Shown here in pieces: positions 1-14,179 of a stretch of DNA of 64,000 bases. The stretch is from Tillus elongatus. Taxonomy: Eukaryota > Arthropoda > Insecta > Coleoptera > Cleridae. A program made the translations under genes and the position numbers. The notes beneath the pieces are model-generated. The model was given only the letters and a program-made list of their open reading frames with translations, searched no databases and was not told the DNA's origin. The stretch lies in contig OZ023267.1 in assembly GCA_964006375.1 (NCBI GenBank), forward strand, positions 22,131,739 to 22,195,738, in the 5' to 3' direction. The stretch's first letter is position 1; each line of letters opens with the position of its first letter.

Positions 1-345
1 TGACGTTGGTACCTCTCTCTCTTTTATAGATATCTGCACGGGCACTGCTCAGAGGAGCTTTCTTCCATAGTTCCTCCACGTGCTGCCCCCAACAGATTTA
101 CCAAGAGAACAGAGCAAATGCACCCTTTTACTGTCCAGGTCATCAGACATATAACATCTTGTTATGCCCGCTCTTTTGTCTCGAGGACTTCCAAGTTATG
201 GAATTCCTTGCCGGCACATGTTTTTCATTCTCCTCTGAACCACCAAACCTTTAGGTCCAGAATTAATAAGTTGCCTCTTTCCTCATTGTCGACACCCACG
301 GTACGATAGTATTTAGGCTGCAAGCACTCGTGTTGTGTTGTTGAA
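1..345 (+). mobile_element. LINE-A copy 1, 3' end only
   Basis: This is the last part of a non-LTR retrotransposon open reading frame, cut by the window edge. Residues read from 118 to 309 include the C-terminal motif SRTSKLWNSLPAHVF and end at a stop, followed by a short 3' UTR ending gttgttgaaat and an A-rich stretch. The same C-terminus and 3' UTR recur at 14180, 27193, 37139, 40588 and (decayed) 1256. The A-rich tail fits a Jockey-like LINE, although the endonuclease and RT also resemble CR1-type elements, so the clade is uncertain. The fragment cannot be autonomous. Confidence 0.8.
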
Positions 346-1255
346 ATATATTTAAAAGAAACAAATCAAGGACTCCATTGGTTTGTACCTGTAAAGATTA
401 CGCGTCACAGAGTGAGCCACGAAAATATTAAAAACATTATATTTAATTCTGTAGTGTTAGATGCGTCGCGGGGATCGTTGTGTCGCGCTACTGGCCTCTC
501 GCGTTGAACTACTGTCGCTCCGGGGGCATGACATTTATGCAGTTCTGACGCCAATAAAATGAAGATCTGCTTGGGACAGAGCCATTGTTTCGACGACCAG
601 GCGAAATCGCCCTTATACTGTGATGAGAATAATGGTAATTAAAACATGAGTAACTAGCTTTGAAAAAATTTGAATATAATGCATATAGTACACGATTTGT
701 GTCTCATTTGCGTACAGATTGGTTTCACGGAAAACCTGTGATGAAATTTAGGAAGTGCACTTTTGTATATTTTAATCCATCCTACCTAGAAATATTGCCG
801 CGTTAGAGGACTGAAAATGAGCAAACGGAATGACACATTAGCATATATATACCAGAACTATTGTGCAAGAGCTGTTCAACAAGCAATAATTCTAATGTAA
901 AATACAGGCTTTCGAAATTCATTTACCTCTAACTGCCAGCACATTGGTATTGGTGCAATTAATGTAAAAGTGTAATTCAATTTCATACTACAATTTGCAT
1001 ATATTTCTCTACCATTGCACTGGGCTGGATTAGTCAATTACAAAGTTGGTATACGGTAATTGTATGTTCTCAGTCAGTAACTCCGACTTTTCACCTAGAC
1101 TTTTTTAGTAATTTGTTCGTTGCTGAGTTTGGGTACTTCCAGAACACGATTCTTTAAAAATAGAAACAAACTACAGATCAGTGGTTTGAAATATCCATGT
1201 GATGTACGTCAATATTTAACATGAAAATAAAATCAACTTATAACAGTTTTTTTTT
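346..1255. other. AT-rich gap, nothing recognised
   Basis: I see no coding or RNA signal here. The DNA is AT-rich with short runs, and lies between two LINE-A copies that point toward each other. Confidence 0.5.
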
Positions 1256-1823
1256 TATATTTCAACAACACACCACGAGGGATTACAGCCTACATACTAT
1301 CGTATCGTGGGTGTCTACAAGGAGGAAAGAGGTAACTTGTTAATTCTGGACTTGAAGGTTTGGAGCTTCGGATGAGAAGGAAAAACATGTGCCGGCAAGG
1401 AATTCCACAACTTGCAAGTCCTCGGGACAAAAGAGCGGGCATAACAAGATGTTCTATGTCTGGTGACCTGGACAGTAAAAGGGTGCATTCGCTCTGTTTC
1501 CCTGGTAGATCTGTTAGGGGCAGCAGGTTGAGGAACTATGGAAGAAAGCTCCTCTGAGCAGTGCCCGTGCAGATATCTATAAAAGAGATTGAGAGGTCAC
1601 CAACGGCACGTCGGGGTGCAAAAGATGGCAGCCTTGGGGTGAGGGTAGGGTCACCGATGAGATATATAGCTCTCTTTTGAATAGAGTCCAAGATAGCGAG
1701 TGTAGAAGCTGCAGCTGCACCCCAGATGTGGGAGCAGTATTCGAGGTTTGGTCTTATTTGTGGAGTATATAAGGTATAGATATTAGCTGGTGAAAAGTAT
1801 TTGCGAGCTCGGAAGAGGAAACC

Positions 1824-2456
1824 TCATTTCTTAGCAGCCACTTCTGCAATTGATGTGACATGTTGGTGCCAATTGAGATTTCGATCCACAGAAATGCCAA
1901 CAAGAGAAAAGGACTCATTACTTTGAATAACTTGGTTGTTCATTGTGATGGGTCTAGGGCTGGTGTATCTCTTATGAGAAAGAAAGCAAGACTGGGATTT
2001 GGTGGGGTTGAATTGTACAAGATTTCTACTTCCCCAGTCTAATATTTTTTGGAGATCCACGGAGACAGAACCCTCCATTAGTCTGCGGTCCTCATCTAAT
2101 TGGGCTAAAAAGACAGGCTTAGAATATTGTATATTTGAGTTTATGGTGCTGTCGTACGCGTAACTGTGAATTGGATTGGATGTGCTAGAGATGAGGTAAT
2201 TGATGTAGAGAAGAAACAAAGTAAGGGCTAAAGCTGAACCTTGAGGATTTCCTGCATTAATTGGATACAGTTTAGAGGAATGGCCATCCACGACAACAGA
2301 AATGCTCTGGTTGGAGAGGAAGTTTGCTGTCCAGGTACAGAGTTTTGGTGGTAGGCCATAGGCCGGAAGTTTATTAAGCAGCGTGGCGTGCCAGAAATGG
2401 TCGAATACTTTGGATATGTCTAGGGCGACAATCTGGGATTGACCGTGTAGTTTCAT
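1824..2456 (-). pseudogene. LINE-A reverse transcriptase palm, damaged
   Basis: The 210-residue frame shows RT motif A (LDISKVFDHFWH), motif B (NAGNPQGSALALTLFLLYIN) and motif C. In motif C the catalytic YADD box reads YAYD, so the polymerase would be inactive even if the frame were whole. Copy 6 at 40895 retains YADD at the same place. The frame ends at AAKK, after which the copy continues in other frames toward its 3' end. The start is an internal methionine and not a true initiator. Confidence 0.8.
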
Positions 2457-3086
2457 AGACTTGTTCCAAGAATGGGTGACAAAGGAAAGGAGGTCGGCAG
2501 TTGATCTGCGCTGACGGAATCCATACTACCAGTCGTGGATTAGACTGTGTTTTTTAAGAAATTTTAGTAATTCGGTGTTAATATACTTTTCCATCACTTT
2601 AGAGACGACTGAAAGGAGAGAAATAGGCCTGTAGTGGCTAGGAAGCGCTTTGGATCCTTTCTTGTGGACGGGTTGTACTCGAGCAGTTTTCCAGTTACTA
2701 GGGAGTATCCTCTATTGTAAGATGTCTGAAACAGACGAGTCAGGACAAGAGCAAGTTCTGGTGCGCATTTTTTGAGAACAATTACTGGGATCTCGTCAAG
2801 GCCAGAGGCTGTCCTGGTATTAAGAGAATAGAGCATCTTTCGTATCTTTTTGTTTTGAAAATGATATCCGTCATTTTATGCGCGACATTGGGGACTGTTG
2901 GTGGTTGAACATTTGGAGGTGAGTTGAAAGTAGAATTTCCGGCGAACAACGAAGCAAAAAGCTCAGCCTTGCCCAGGGCGGTAGAAACAATTTGATCCCT
3001 TGAGACAAGAGGTGGGAACGTGCTCTTGCAGAAATTATTCCTACTATATTTAGCAAGAGTCCAGAAGGGTTTGCTGCCGTTGGAGC

Positions 3087-3593
3087 TTAAGAGGACTTTG
3101 TTTTTGATGTGGTTATTAAACAAGTTTTTTGCCTCAGAAAGAATGCGGACATAGCGGTTTTTGCGTCTTTAAATGCTTGACGGTTTTCTTGACTGGGATT
3201 GTGTAGAAGCGTTTTGTGAGCTTTGACCTTTTTAAGTGTGACCTTGTCACAAGATTTAGAGAACCAGGGCTTTTGAGTGACTGAAGAGGTTTTCTGTGTA
3301 CGTGGAACAAATAATTCCATGCCAGCTTGGATAATTTCGGTGACGTTTTGTGAGATATCAGAGGGGTCAGGATGAGAGAAGCAGACAGACGCCCATGGAA
3401 ATGAGGAAAAGTAATTCCGCATTTTGTCCCAGTTTGCGGAGCTGTAGTGCCAAATGATACGTCGGTGTGATGACTGTGTGACCTCGGGTTGCATTGCGTA
3501 GGAAGCAGTGACCATGCCGTGGTCTGAGCGACCCAGGGGGGCGGTGACTGATGTCTTATAGCAGTCAGGATTTGTAGTAAGAAGGAGATCCAA
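3087..3593 (-). pseudogene. LINE-A APE endonuclease C-terminus
   Basis: The 168-residue frame contains LGRSDHGMV about 22 residues in. This is the SDH box of apurinic-type endonucleases that nick target DNA for LINE insertion. The segment WHYSSANWDKM and a lysine-rich linker to the RT follow. The N-terminal two thirds of the endonuclease are missing, so the piece cannot be active. It belongs to LINE-A copy 2 and passes by frameshift into the next fragment at 2782-3123. Confidence 0.75.
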
Positions 3594-3639
3594 GGGATTT
3601 GAGCTGTGTGTTGGGATGCGAGGAAAGTAAGTAGGTTGC

Positions 3640-3641
<2 letters not shown>

Positions 3642-3713
<72 letters not shown>

Positions 3714-3838
3714 TTTTAACGGAACTTGGTTTTGGGTTCTAGGGGCCCAAATTCGCGCTCATCTGAAGAATTTTGTTCAAAAGCTTTTCATCGTGATCTC
3801 TCTATTAGTGAATTTTTCTTAATGAAAATTCGCTAAAA
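3642..3838 (+). repeat. TA-array element: array and right flank
   Basis: A pure (TA)n array at 3642-3711 is followed by the conserved right flank (gggttctaggggcccaaattcg onward), which ends in the near-palindrome ttagtgaatttt...aaaattcgctaa. The left flank is absent: LINE-A copy 2 abuts the array directly. Confidence 0.8.
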
Positions 3839-5043
<1,205 letters not shown>

Positions 5044-5044
5044 C

Positions 5045-5345
5045 TATGTGAAAACTGGAACCTGCGATGAGCACTAATAAGTACACTTGGAGAACACCCA
5101 AATCACCACAACACATATTTCAGAGACCTTACGATCGTTTCGTTAACAAAGTCAACATCTTCAGAGGATGAAAAATTTTAACATAAAAAACTAGATCCCG
5201 TATATTTATATCGCGTCAAGGTAAACGAACTAGTCCGAAGTAAAGTTGTCGTCCAAGAACGATCGTTTGTTTATTGCGCAGTGAAACAGGTCGGAGACCT
5301 ACTTTAATCTTTTGGTCGACAAATGTATGACCCTTATCTAATATA
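5045..5345 (-). repeat. Penelope-like terminal repeat and leader relic
   Basis: The stretch from ctggaacctgcgatgagcac through cacttggagaac matches the termini of the Penelope-like insertion at 10085-11017 and the fragment at 61824-62003. The part at about 5200-5340 (gaactagtccgaagtaaa, ctactttaatctt) is repeated at 33420-33570 in the same orientation, which suggests a shared leader region. A hammerhead-like motif lies inside on the minus strand. Confidence 0.65.
5126..5167 (-). ncRNA. Hammerhead-ribozyme-like motif (Penelope type)
   Basis: On the minus strand CTGAAGA is followed by an extra T, a 6-bp stem (GTTGAC/GTTAAC with a TTT loop), GAAAC and the palindromic short stem ACGATCGT. These are the core blocks of a type I hammerhead with the minimal stem III known from Penelope-like elements. 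U7 of the core is A, and the base after the GU step is A, as the H17 rule permits. Self-cleavage is not shown. Confidence 0.6.
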
Positions 5346-5358
5346 GGTATTAAAAGGA

Positions 5359-5408
5359 CCAGAGTTCTTTAAAGAAAAGAAACGTGCCGTTTCTTTAAAG
5401 AACTCTGG
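5359..5408. repeat. Perfect 19-bp inverted repeat
   Basis: The arms ccagagttctttaaagaaa at 5359-5377 and its exact complement at 5390-5408 flank a 12-base loop. The hairpin lies at the start of the P1 Penelope-like relic. Confidence 0.9.
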
Positions 5409-6410
5409 ATACAACAAGAAAACAATAGAAAAGCTAGTACAACAATTAAAAGACAAACAAATCAACAAAACCGAAAACAAACACAAAATACACAACATTC
5501 ACTTATGACCACCACATCAAAAAAATAACACAAACACTCAAACAATATGACTTAAAAATGAGCTACCAACCAATAACAAAATAGTAAACAAAATAAATAA
5601 AAAACAAAACACAACTCACATGAATTAAAAGGATTATATCAAATTAAAAAAAATATAGGAATGACAAAAAAAATCAATAAAAACAAGACTCAAGGAACAT
5701 ATAATAGCATTAGATAAAATCCACATATATAGCTACAAATCAGACGTAGCTACACACATTCACAACACAAAACACCAAAAACCAGACATCACCCAATTAC
5801 AACTAATGAAGCATGTTAAAGACCACAACAAAATGGAAATCTGGAAACAATACTAAATTCAACAAACAAACAATAAGAAACAATTAATGCCAGAACAAAT
5901 CCAAGAACAAACATTTAAACAAAACTTAATAAATGCCATCCAAATAGACAAATTATCAAATCACAGTGATCAAGGCAGCAGACCGATACACACGACACAG
6001 TCCGAAGGCACAACCAATCAGAAAACAGTAAACCGACCAATAGAAGCTCACGGCCCAAGTGTCGCGTACAATCTCAGACGTAGTTTTAAATACCTTGAAG
6101 AATGGGAAGCTTTATACATAATAAAAACGTAGTTCTGGATTGCCTTTAAACAAATTGGATCACTTTCAGTAAAAATTTTATTAATTACTATATATTTTTC
6201 TGATATCTTCAAATTCAGATGACAGTTTTGGAAAATGGCAACCCCGCTGATTGTTTATTGTAACATATGTAGCCTGTTCGTTTGAAGTTTAATTTGGAGC
6301 ATATGTTTGCAATAGCAGCGTAACCCTGATTTATATGTCTGACCTTGTCTAACACTATAGGCACCCGTTCAGGGGTAATTTCAGGTTATATCGTAAATTA
6401 TTTATTTTTT
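5390..6410 (+). pseudogene. P1: A-rich Penelope-like element relic (RT end and GIY-YIG)
   Basis: Reading across frames gives, in order, the RT thumb (GYNKKTIEKLVQQLKDKQ), the linker (TFTYDHHIKKITQTLKQYDL), an IGMTK block followed by TRLKEHIIALDKI, then SDVATHIHNTKH and KMEIWKQY. This is the order of a Penelope-like RT C-terminus with its GIY-YIG endonuclease, which cleaves target DNA. Stops and frameshifts interrupt it. The last open piece, 5887-6132, ends NLRRSFKYLEEWEALYIIKT. The coding part is very A-rich. The 3' region from about 6070 to 6410 recurs on the minus strand at 25190-25525. The GIY-YIG assignment rests on this partial motif series. Confidence 0.6.
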
Positions 6411-6539
6411 ATTTGGTTATAACTCGGAATTTACTGAACCGATTAAGTTCAAATTTGGTAGAGCGGACAACTGGTACAACGTCTACGTGCTCATAAAGTT
6501 TTCTTTTCATACTTATTGTCATTTAACAGATAACTCGTT

Positions 6540-9005
<2,466 letters not shown>

Positions 9006-9912
9006 TGCTAGAAAGACAAGCTGTTTATATTAATCCTAAAAAAGCACACATTCATCGCACAAACGTGGCCAGTATTTATATATTTTTTAATTTAGATCCT
9101 AATTTAATATAAACGTACATACAAAAGCAAGGAAAAAATCAGTATATGATGAACACACTTTTCGGGCCCTTAGCAACGATGAAGTTGCTGAATCGCGTAT
9201 GATTTTGAGATCAAAGATAGAATATTTGACCCGCACTAAGTGAGGATTATTTATGAGCAATTCGGCAAACGCGTTTAGGCGCGAATATATGGGAAACATT
9301 TCCATGAAATCACATATGAAATATTATTTTTCGGATTTACGGTCAATAGCAATTTTGTGTTCGTGTAAATTGCCTTGTATAATATTAAATATTTGTTATT
9401 CAAACAGGATTTCCAAGTTTCTCTTTATCGTTTGGTCAGCTTTTGTGGCAGGCCGGGGATTGTCCAGTTTCAGCACCTACAGTGTTGTGGGGTTGTATCA
9501 GCATTTTGATTGAATGATTTCAATGGACGCTCTCAATACTATTTACTATCGCTTAACAAGTTTATAAATTGCTATGCGTCACTTTAAACAATGTTGTCAA
9601 ATTATGTAGCCTGTGTTTATTTTGCCAGCATGTAATTGCGTGTTTTCAGACTAAATATGTTTGATATCAATTTAGAGTTTGTGATTGGTCACTCAAATTA
9701 TTATATTCGATCGACGTCCGTTAATTATTCATGCGCTGTGTAGAGCAAAGTCGACACTCAATCCTATTTAAATTATTAATCACACCCGCTTTCACGTGCA
9801 GCCTTTCACTTCCGCCAGAAACCCACACATATTTTTTAAATTTATTTGTGGCTAAAATTTGTATTATCTAGATTCTTCCCACGTCCATCCGATTATGTAC
9901 TTATCGAAATCC
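9006..9912. other. AT-rich gap, nothing recognised
   Basis: There are short open frames on both strands, but none has recognisable domains or coding character. No structural repeat was found. Confidence 0.5.
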
Positions 9913-10160
9913 AAAAAATTTTCGGGACGCAGCAAGTGCGTTATAGTAGTGAATTTTCACAAGAACTGTACACTGTTAGTATGACATACTATTAAAACTA
10001 ATTCTTTAAATTTAAGCGGACCTTGGAAATCGGTTTTAGTGTCCTAGTTAGCGATGATTTAAAAAAATGTATGTTTTATATGGACTAAGTGAAGATTGGA
10101 ACCTGTGATGAGCACTGATAAGTACACTTGGAGAACCCAGATCACAACACATTTTAAAAG

Positions 10161-10205
10161 ACCTGACGATCGTTTCACTAACCAAGTTAGCGGCATCAGA
10201 GCATG
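10161..10205 (-). ncRNA. Hammerhead-ribozyme-like motif, left P2 terminus
   Basis: On the minus strand CTGATGC is followed by a CTAAC/GTTAG stem with TTG loop, GAAAC, the ACGATCGT short stem and a GTC cleavage triplet. A9 of the core is C here. It is the inverted partner of the motif at 10933-10973. Confidence 0.6.
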
Positions 10206-10270
10206 AAACATTCTAAATACTTAAAAACTAACATCAACTTATATACTTATATATAATTTATGAAATAAGT

Positions 10271-10564
10271 TGTAATCTTAAATACGTCGGACAAACAAAA
10301 AGATCGATTGGAATTAGATTCAAAAAACACATATCTCAATTACGTTACGGTACTGTAGATAAGTCTGCCGTCGCCCGACATATTTGGGATAATAATCATC
10401 ACGTTGATAAAGATAATCTGAAATTAATAAAAAAATTTAGAAAACCAGGACAGCTAAATGGGTTCGAAAGCGTATATATTGCGAAATATAGTTACAACAA
10501 AAAATGTATGAACACTTCACCAGCGCCAATTACGAGTCACTTGATCGATTGCTTTGCTAAATAA
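10271..10564 (+). pseudogene. P2 GIY-YIG endonuclease, C-terminal part
   Basis: The frame is open for 97 codons with no start: CNLKYVGQTKRSIGIRFKKH, then DKSAVARHIWDNNHH, then GFESVYIAKYSYNKK, ending DCFAK and a stop. The YVGQTKRS and R..KH blocks and the A.H....H block are the GIY-YIG fold as found at the C-terminus of Penelope-like polyproteins. The missing N-terminus includes the first tyrosine of the motif. It is close to the P4 copy at 63335-63683 (DKSCVAQHICDINHH). The reading frame is intact as far as it goes, which suggests a younger copy than P1 or P3. Confidence 0.8.
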
Positions 10565-10820
10565 AATTCCCACGTTTTCGGCACGTTTTACCGATAACAT
10601 AAGTATACAGTTATTGCCGCCAAAGGAATCGTTGTTAATTTAGCTGTCGTTGAACTTTCTCAAAACTATTACAGATGGACACTTTTTAGATAAAGCAGTA
10701 GGGATGGCGCATAGACATTGTCCGGCGATAAAAATACAATACACTTTGGAATTTGCCTACGACTAGTGTCTCATCTCGGTTCGATCTCTTTACCTGAGAT
10801 CCGGTATATAAGTTGATGTT

Positions 10821-10892
10821 TTTTTTTTCCCTCAGGGCTCGTCCGCGACCTTGCCGCCCCGATAGCACCGCAACCCTTGGTTGATTGTGCAT
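10821..10892 (-). mobile_element. 72-bp 5'-truncated LINE-E insertion
   Basis: On the minus strand this reads atgcacaatcaaccaagggt, then cggacgagccctgaggg and a run of A. The same 3' end is at 35788-35858 in LINE-E. It is flanked by a 12-bp target duplication, taagttgatgtt, at 10809-10820 and 10893-10904. It is therefore a complete, extremely truncated target-primed insertion, placed inside the right terminus of P2. Confidence 0.9.
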
Positions 10893-10932
10893 TAAGTTGA
10901 TGTTAGTTTTTTAAGTATTTAGAATGTTTCAT

Positions 10933-10973
10933 CCTCTGATGACGCTAACTTGGTTAGTTAAACGATCGTCAGG
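10933..10973 (+). ncRNA. Hammerhead-ribozyme-like motif, right P2 terminus
   Basis: CCT, CTGATGA (10936-10942), a CTAAC/GTTAG stem II, TAAAC, the short stem ACGATCGT and GTC followed by AGG fit a type I hammerhead. CCT/AGG forms the start of stem I and there is a 3-bp stem III. One core base is altered: G12 is T. An extra base lies between A9 and stem II, as in the other P-type copies here. Confidence 0.65.
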
Positions 10974-11659
10974 TCATTTAAAATATGTTGTGGTGATTTG
11001 GGTTCTCCAAGTGTACTTATGTTTTATATGGAGCTTAAAAAATTAAAATTTGGTCTTAGATATAATAAGTAAATACTGCAAGTGTCTTAAAAAAATGTGT
11101 TACAAGTTTCATTAAAGTTACAGAAGATTTTCAGAAAAAATTAATTATTTACAAAGGGAATGTACCTGTCAAATTATAAATATGACAGGTATTTTTTCTT
11201 ATTAATTGTTGGGATGGTTTTGCTTTCGTCAACTCATCCAGGTTTTGCAAACAATAAACAACAAACAAGCAATTAATAAGGGAAAATACCTGCCATACTT
11301 ATAATTTGACACGTACATTCCCTTTATAAATAATTTTTTTTCTGAAAAACTTTTGGAACTTTAATGTAATTTGTAACACAATTTTTTTAAGACACTTGCA
11401 ATACTTACATATTATATCTAAGACCAAATTTCAATTTGTTTAGCTCCATATAAAATATACATTTTTTCAAATAATCGCTAACTGGCACTCTAAAACATAG
11501 CTGCGAGGTCTATTTAAATTTAAAGAATTAGTTTTAATACTATATCTTACTAATAGTGTACAATTCTTACGAAAATTCACTACTATAAAGCACTTGCTTC
11601 GTCCCGAAATTTTTTATCTATAGTATACATTCGCATGCTAAAATTTAGCGCTTTTGGAC

Positions 11660-11850
11660 GCAAACTTTGTCCCGGTATTAGAAAGAAATGGTCCAAGGCT
11701 GACAGTTTACACAATTATTGTTAGTTGATTGTTCATTGTACACAGCTCTATCCATAAAATTTTGTGTAAACTAGAGCTATCGTGACAAGATACTACCTGG
11801 TACTGCACCGAGATGGCGTCCCTGCCGTACCTCTCATAACGTTCTCCAGG
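11660..11850 (+). repeat. Retrozyme-like repeat, permuted copy without ribozyme
   Basis: The blocks gtcccggtattagaaag, ggctgacagtttacacaatt and gatggcgtccctgccgtac also occur in the hammerhead-bearing repeat at 30570-30830, but in a rotated order. A third, partly inverted copy is at 47530-47660. Confidence 0.5.
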
Positions 11851-12179
11851 CTAATATATTGCGACAACTTCAATTGTTTAGATTTTTATCTACGACTTAT
11901 TTAAATAGAATAGCAGTACAGATAACGTCATCTGTTTTTGTCCAGCATTGTAGATCTTGCATTACAGAATCTGAAGTAATGTCGAAGATTATTTTATTAT
12001 TAATTTCGAATAACTTTATTTTCCTTTGATCAAACGACTTGAAAATTGGTACACAACCACATCTGTCTACGTTCTTTTAAGTCGTAAATATTCGTTTCAA
12101 TCACTTAAACACTTTGAGAGATATTGCGTTTAAAAAAATTTCATTTCTTATTAAGAAAAATTGGCTGTTAAGATATGAC
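11851..12179. other. Unrecognised AT-rich gap
   Basis: Nothing supported beyond low-level similarity to TA-array element left-flank lead-in near the end. Confidence 0.4.
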
Positions 12180-12268
12180 GAACGAACTCATCCAAGCCAT
12201 TAAAAAAATAAGGGCAATCCCCAAATTTGGTCCAAATCAGTGAATTATTTTTCAAGTTATCGGTTGGA

Positions 12269-12359
<91 letters not shown>

Positions 12360-12480
12360 CATCTTAACTGACCATGGAGATGGGTTCCAGAGGCCCTAAT
12401 TCGCGTTAATTTGAAGAAAATTTCCGAAAGTCTCACCATCGATACCTCTCTATTAGTAAATTTTCTTAATTAAAATGCAT
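12180..12480 (+). repeat. TA-array element, both flanks present
   Basis: The left flank (gacgaacgaactcatccaag...caagttatcggttggattc), (TA)n at 12272-12358 and the right flank (gatgggttccagaggcccta...attcgcgttaattt) are in the standard order. The right flank is followed directly by an X-type sequence starting gtcgcagcaagtgcgttatgg. Confidence 0.85.
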
Positions 12481-12484
12481 TTAA

Positions 12485-12775
12485 AATGTCTGGTCGCAGC
12501 AAGTGCGTTATGGTAGCTAATTTTCTAAACATACTTTTAATGCAAATAAGTCTTGTTTTTAAAAGAAGGACATTTGGTTACCAGTATAACATATATAGTA
12601 GTAACAATTTGCCATATTTAATGAAACAGGCATTGCTGTTTCAGAAAGTACAAACATTTTCCGAAAACAAACTTAAAAAGTTACAGGAAAAACTGGTCTC
12701 ATTTTCCTGGCCTGCCAACCCGTTTAAGCTCTTTACACACCTGACGAGATATAAAAATTTTATGAAAATTTGAAA
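12485..12775 (+). repeat. X-type sequence, left end and body
   Basis: It begins gcagcaagtgcgttatggta and carries the shared body blocks tttggttaccagtataacat, ttccgaaaacaaacttaaaa and cctggcctgccaac. The inverted right terminus is missing. Short frames here are by-products of the repeat. Confidence 0.7.
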
Positions 12776-12927
12776 TTTCTTTCTACTGACAGATAGTAGC
12801 GTGCTGATGATGAACCGGGACGGTTCGAAACTGCAGTCCACGTAACCAAATAACAAATCACTGAAAGTACAGCAAACAAACAAAGTGTATATTTAAAAGT
12901 GATTACCGTGTAGTGCAACATTCCAAA

Positions 12928-12929
<2 letters not shown>

Positions 12930-13015
<86 letters not shown>

Positions 13016-13330
13016 CACATATTTTCACATTAGTGAATTTTTTGTAAAACGAAAAAATCGCTACAAGTCTGGACGCAGCAAGTGCGTTATGGTAGCGAAT
13101 TCTTATAAAAATGTATTTAATGATAAATATGTACTTTTCGTGATAGAAGACAGCAAATTTGGTTAACATTATATGCTATATAGTAAAATCATATTTCATT
13201 AAAAAAACTTTATTGTGTGGAGAAGTAAAAAGGTTTTCCGAAAATAAACTTGAAATGTTTCTGAGTTTCCTGGTCAACGAACCTCTTTGAGCTATATACA
13301 TATCTGCGGAGATAGAAAGTTATTCAGAAA
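12930..13330 (+). repeat. TA array, short right flank and X-type body
   Basis: (TA)n at 12930-13014 is followed by a shortened right flank (ttagtgaattttttgtaaaac), then by ctggacgcagcaagtgcgtt at about 13064 and an X body to about 13330. It repeats the array-flank-X order seen just upstream. Confidence 0.75.
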
Positions 13331-14170
13331 AATATTTTTGATACAAATTGAAAAAAGATATTGCATGAAAATTTGCAAACAATTTCTATCATGAAAATTC
13401 GCCTTTAAAAATGGCTTAAGTCATGTTATATACAAATATTTTGTTGCTAAGTAAAATTTTTTTCACGAAAATTGGAAAAAAAATTTTACTATAATTTATT
13501 AATTACCAATATTTCACAAAAATCTTACAAACAATTATTTCTACGAAAACATTTCTGAGAAAATAACCTAAACATTTTTTTACACAAAAATCTGCTAAAA
13601 ATATACATAAATACCGCTAAATATCTTTAATAGCAAATATGTCTTTATTTAATGAAGGTAGGCATCAAATTTGGTTACCGGCATAACCTATATAGTAAAC
13701 ATACTTTAAGATATTTCTGCATACAGACTTGGAGAATACTTCTCTGGCTTCACTGTTGGTTTTTAGTGGCAACAACAATAAATGAATTAAGATATTTCAT
13801 CAAAATAATTTTCCGAAAATAAGCTTAAGATGTTCGCCAAAAAAACGGGACCGACTCTGCTGGCCAACGAACCTGTCCAAGCTATTTATCCACCCCGCAT
13901 GAGATAATTATTCACAAAAATCTTTCCGACGGAACTCCCAAAAAAATTTACATGAAAATTTGCAAACAATTTTTTCACGAAAATGCGAAAATCATTTTTT
14001 TACTTATTATTTATTATACTTATTAAACATGTATTCCCAAAATGTCACAAAAACCTTACAAACAATGATTTCTACAGAAACAACAAATTTTCTGCGAAAA
14101 CCAAATTTTACAAAAAAATTGCCTAAAGAATACAGAAAATTCAAATTATATACCTAATCTATAACGAAGT
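13331..14170. repeat. Degenerate X-body sequence with Penelope-type scrap
   Basis: X body blocks reappear at 13625-13720 (gcatcaaatttggttaccgg, ctatatagtaa) and 13800-13900 (ttttccgaaaataagcttaa, ggccaacgaacc). At 13722-13760 they are interrupted by a fragment that starts catacagacttggaga and contains ctctggcttcactgttgg, which belongs to the palindrome at 57284-57449. The remainder is AT-rich with no coding signal. Confidence 0.55.
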
Positions 14171-14179
14171 TTTTTTTAA

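Larger units (their letters stand above)
1256..3641 (-). mobile_element. LINE-A copy 2, longest copy, decayed
   Basis: This is the longest LINE-A copy. It reads on the minus strand from an endonuclease C-terminus near 3590 to the shared 3' UTR at 1256, where the plus strand shows a T-run followed by ttcaacaacacaccacgagg. The 5' end is truncated where it meets a (TA)n array. The reading frame is broken into at least four pieces: 3087-3593, 2782-3123, 2594-2836 and 1824-2456. These hold the endonuclease end, the linker, the RT fingers and the RT palm. The order is that of an APE-type LINE ORF2. It is a dead copy but the best guide to the family's domain order. Confidence 0.85.
10085..11017 (+). 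mobile_element. P2: Penelope-like insertion with inverted termini
   Basis: The insertion is flanked by a 15-bp direct target duplication, tatgttttatatgga, at 10070-10084 and 11018-11032. Its two ends are inverted copies: ctaagtgaag...cacttggagaaccc on the left, and ggttctccaagtgtact on the right. The left end is about 35 bp longer, a terminal extension like that described for Penelope termini. Hammerhead-like motifs lie in both ends, and a GIY-YIG endonuclease C-terminus lies between. The RT is absent, so this is a 5'-truncated copy. A 72-bp LINE end has inserted in its right terminus. Confidence 0.85.
9913..11619. mobile_element. Foldback element with gacgcagcaagtgcgttat ends
   Basis: The left end (attttcgggacgcagcaag, from 9913) and the right end (complement at about 11580-11619) are inverted. 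Inner parts also pair: 10020-10084 with 11440-11515, and 11033-11215 with 11270-11440. Without the 933-bp Penelope-like insertion at 10085-11017 and its duplicated target, the element would be about 760 bp and almost wholly palindromic. It has no coding sequence. Its right half recurs at 26690-27018. The ends match the X elements at 21349, 45756 and 63710, which places it in the same superfamily. Confidence 0.85.

Noticed and set aside
1360..1557. Plus-strand frame of 65 codons repeated at 14280, 27299 and, inverted, 37764
   Set aside because: It is antisense to the conserved LINE-A C-terminus, so its recurrence simply follows the element.
10770..10800. tRNA-like B box (ggttcgatctc) suggesting a SINE
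   Set aside because: No A box at the right distance and no repeated copy. The sequence lies inside the Penelope-like insertion.
12486..12773. 95-codon frame beginning MSGRSKCVMVANFLN
   Set aside because: It lies wholly within an X-type sequence whose other copies have stops at this place.
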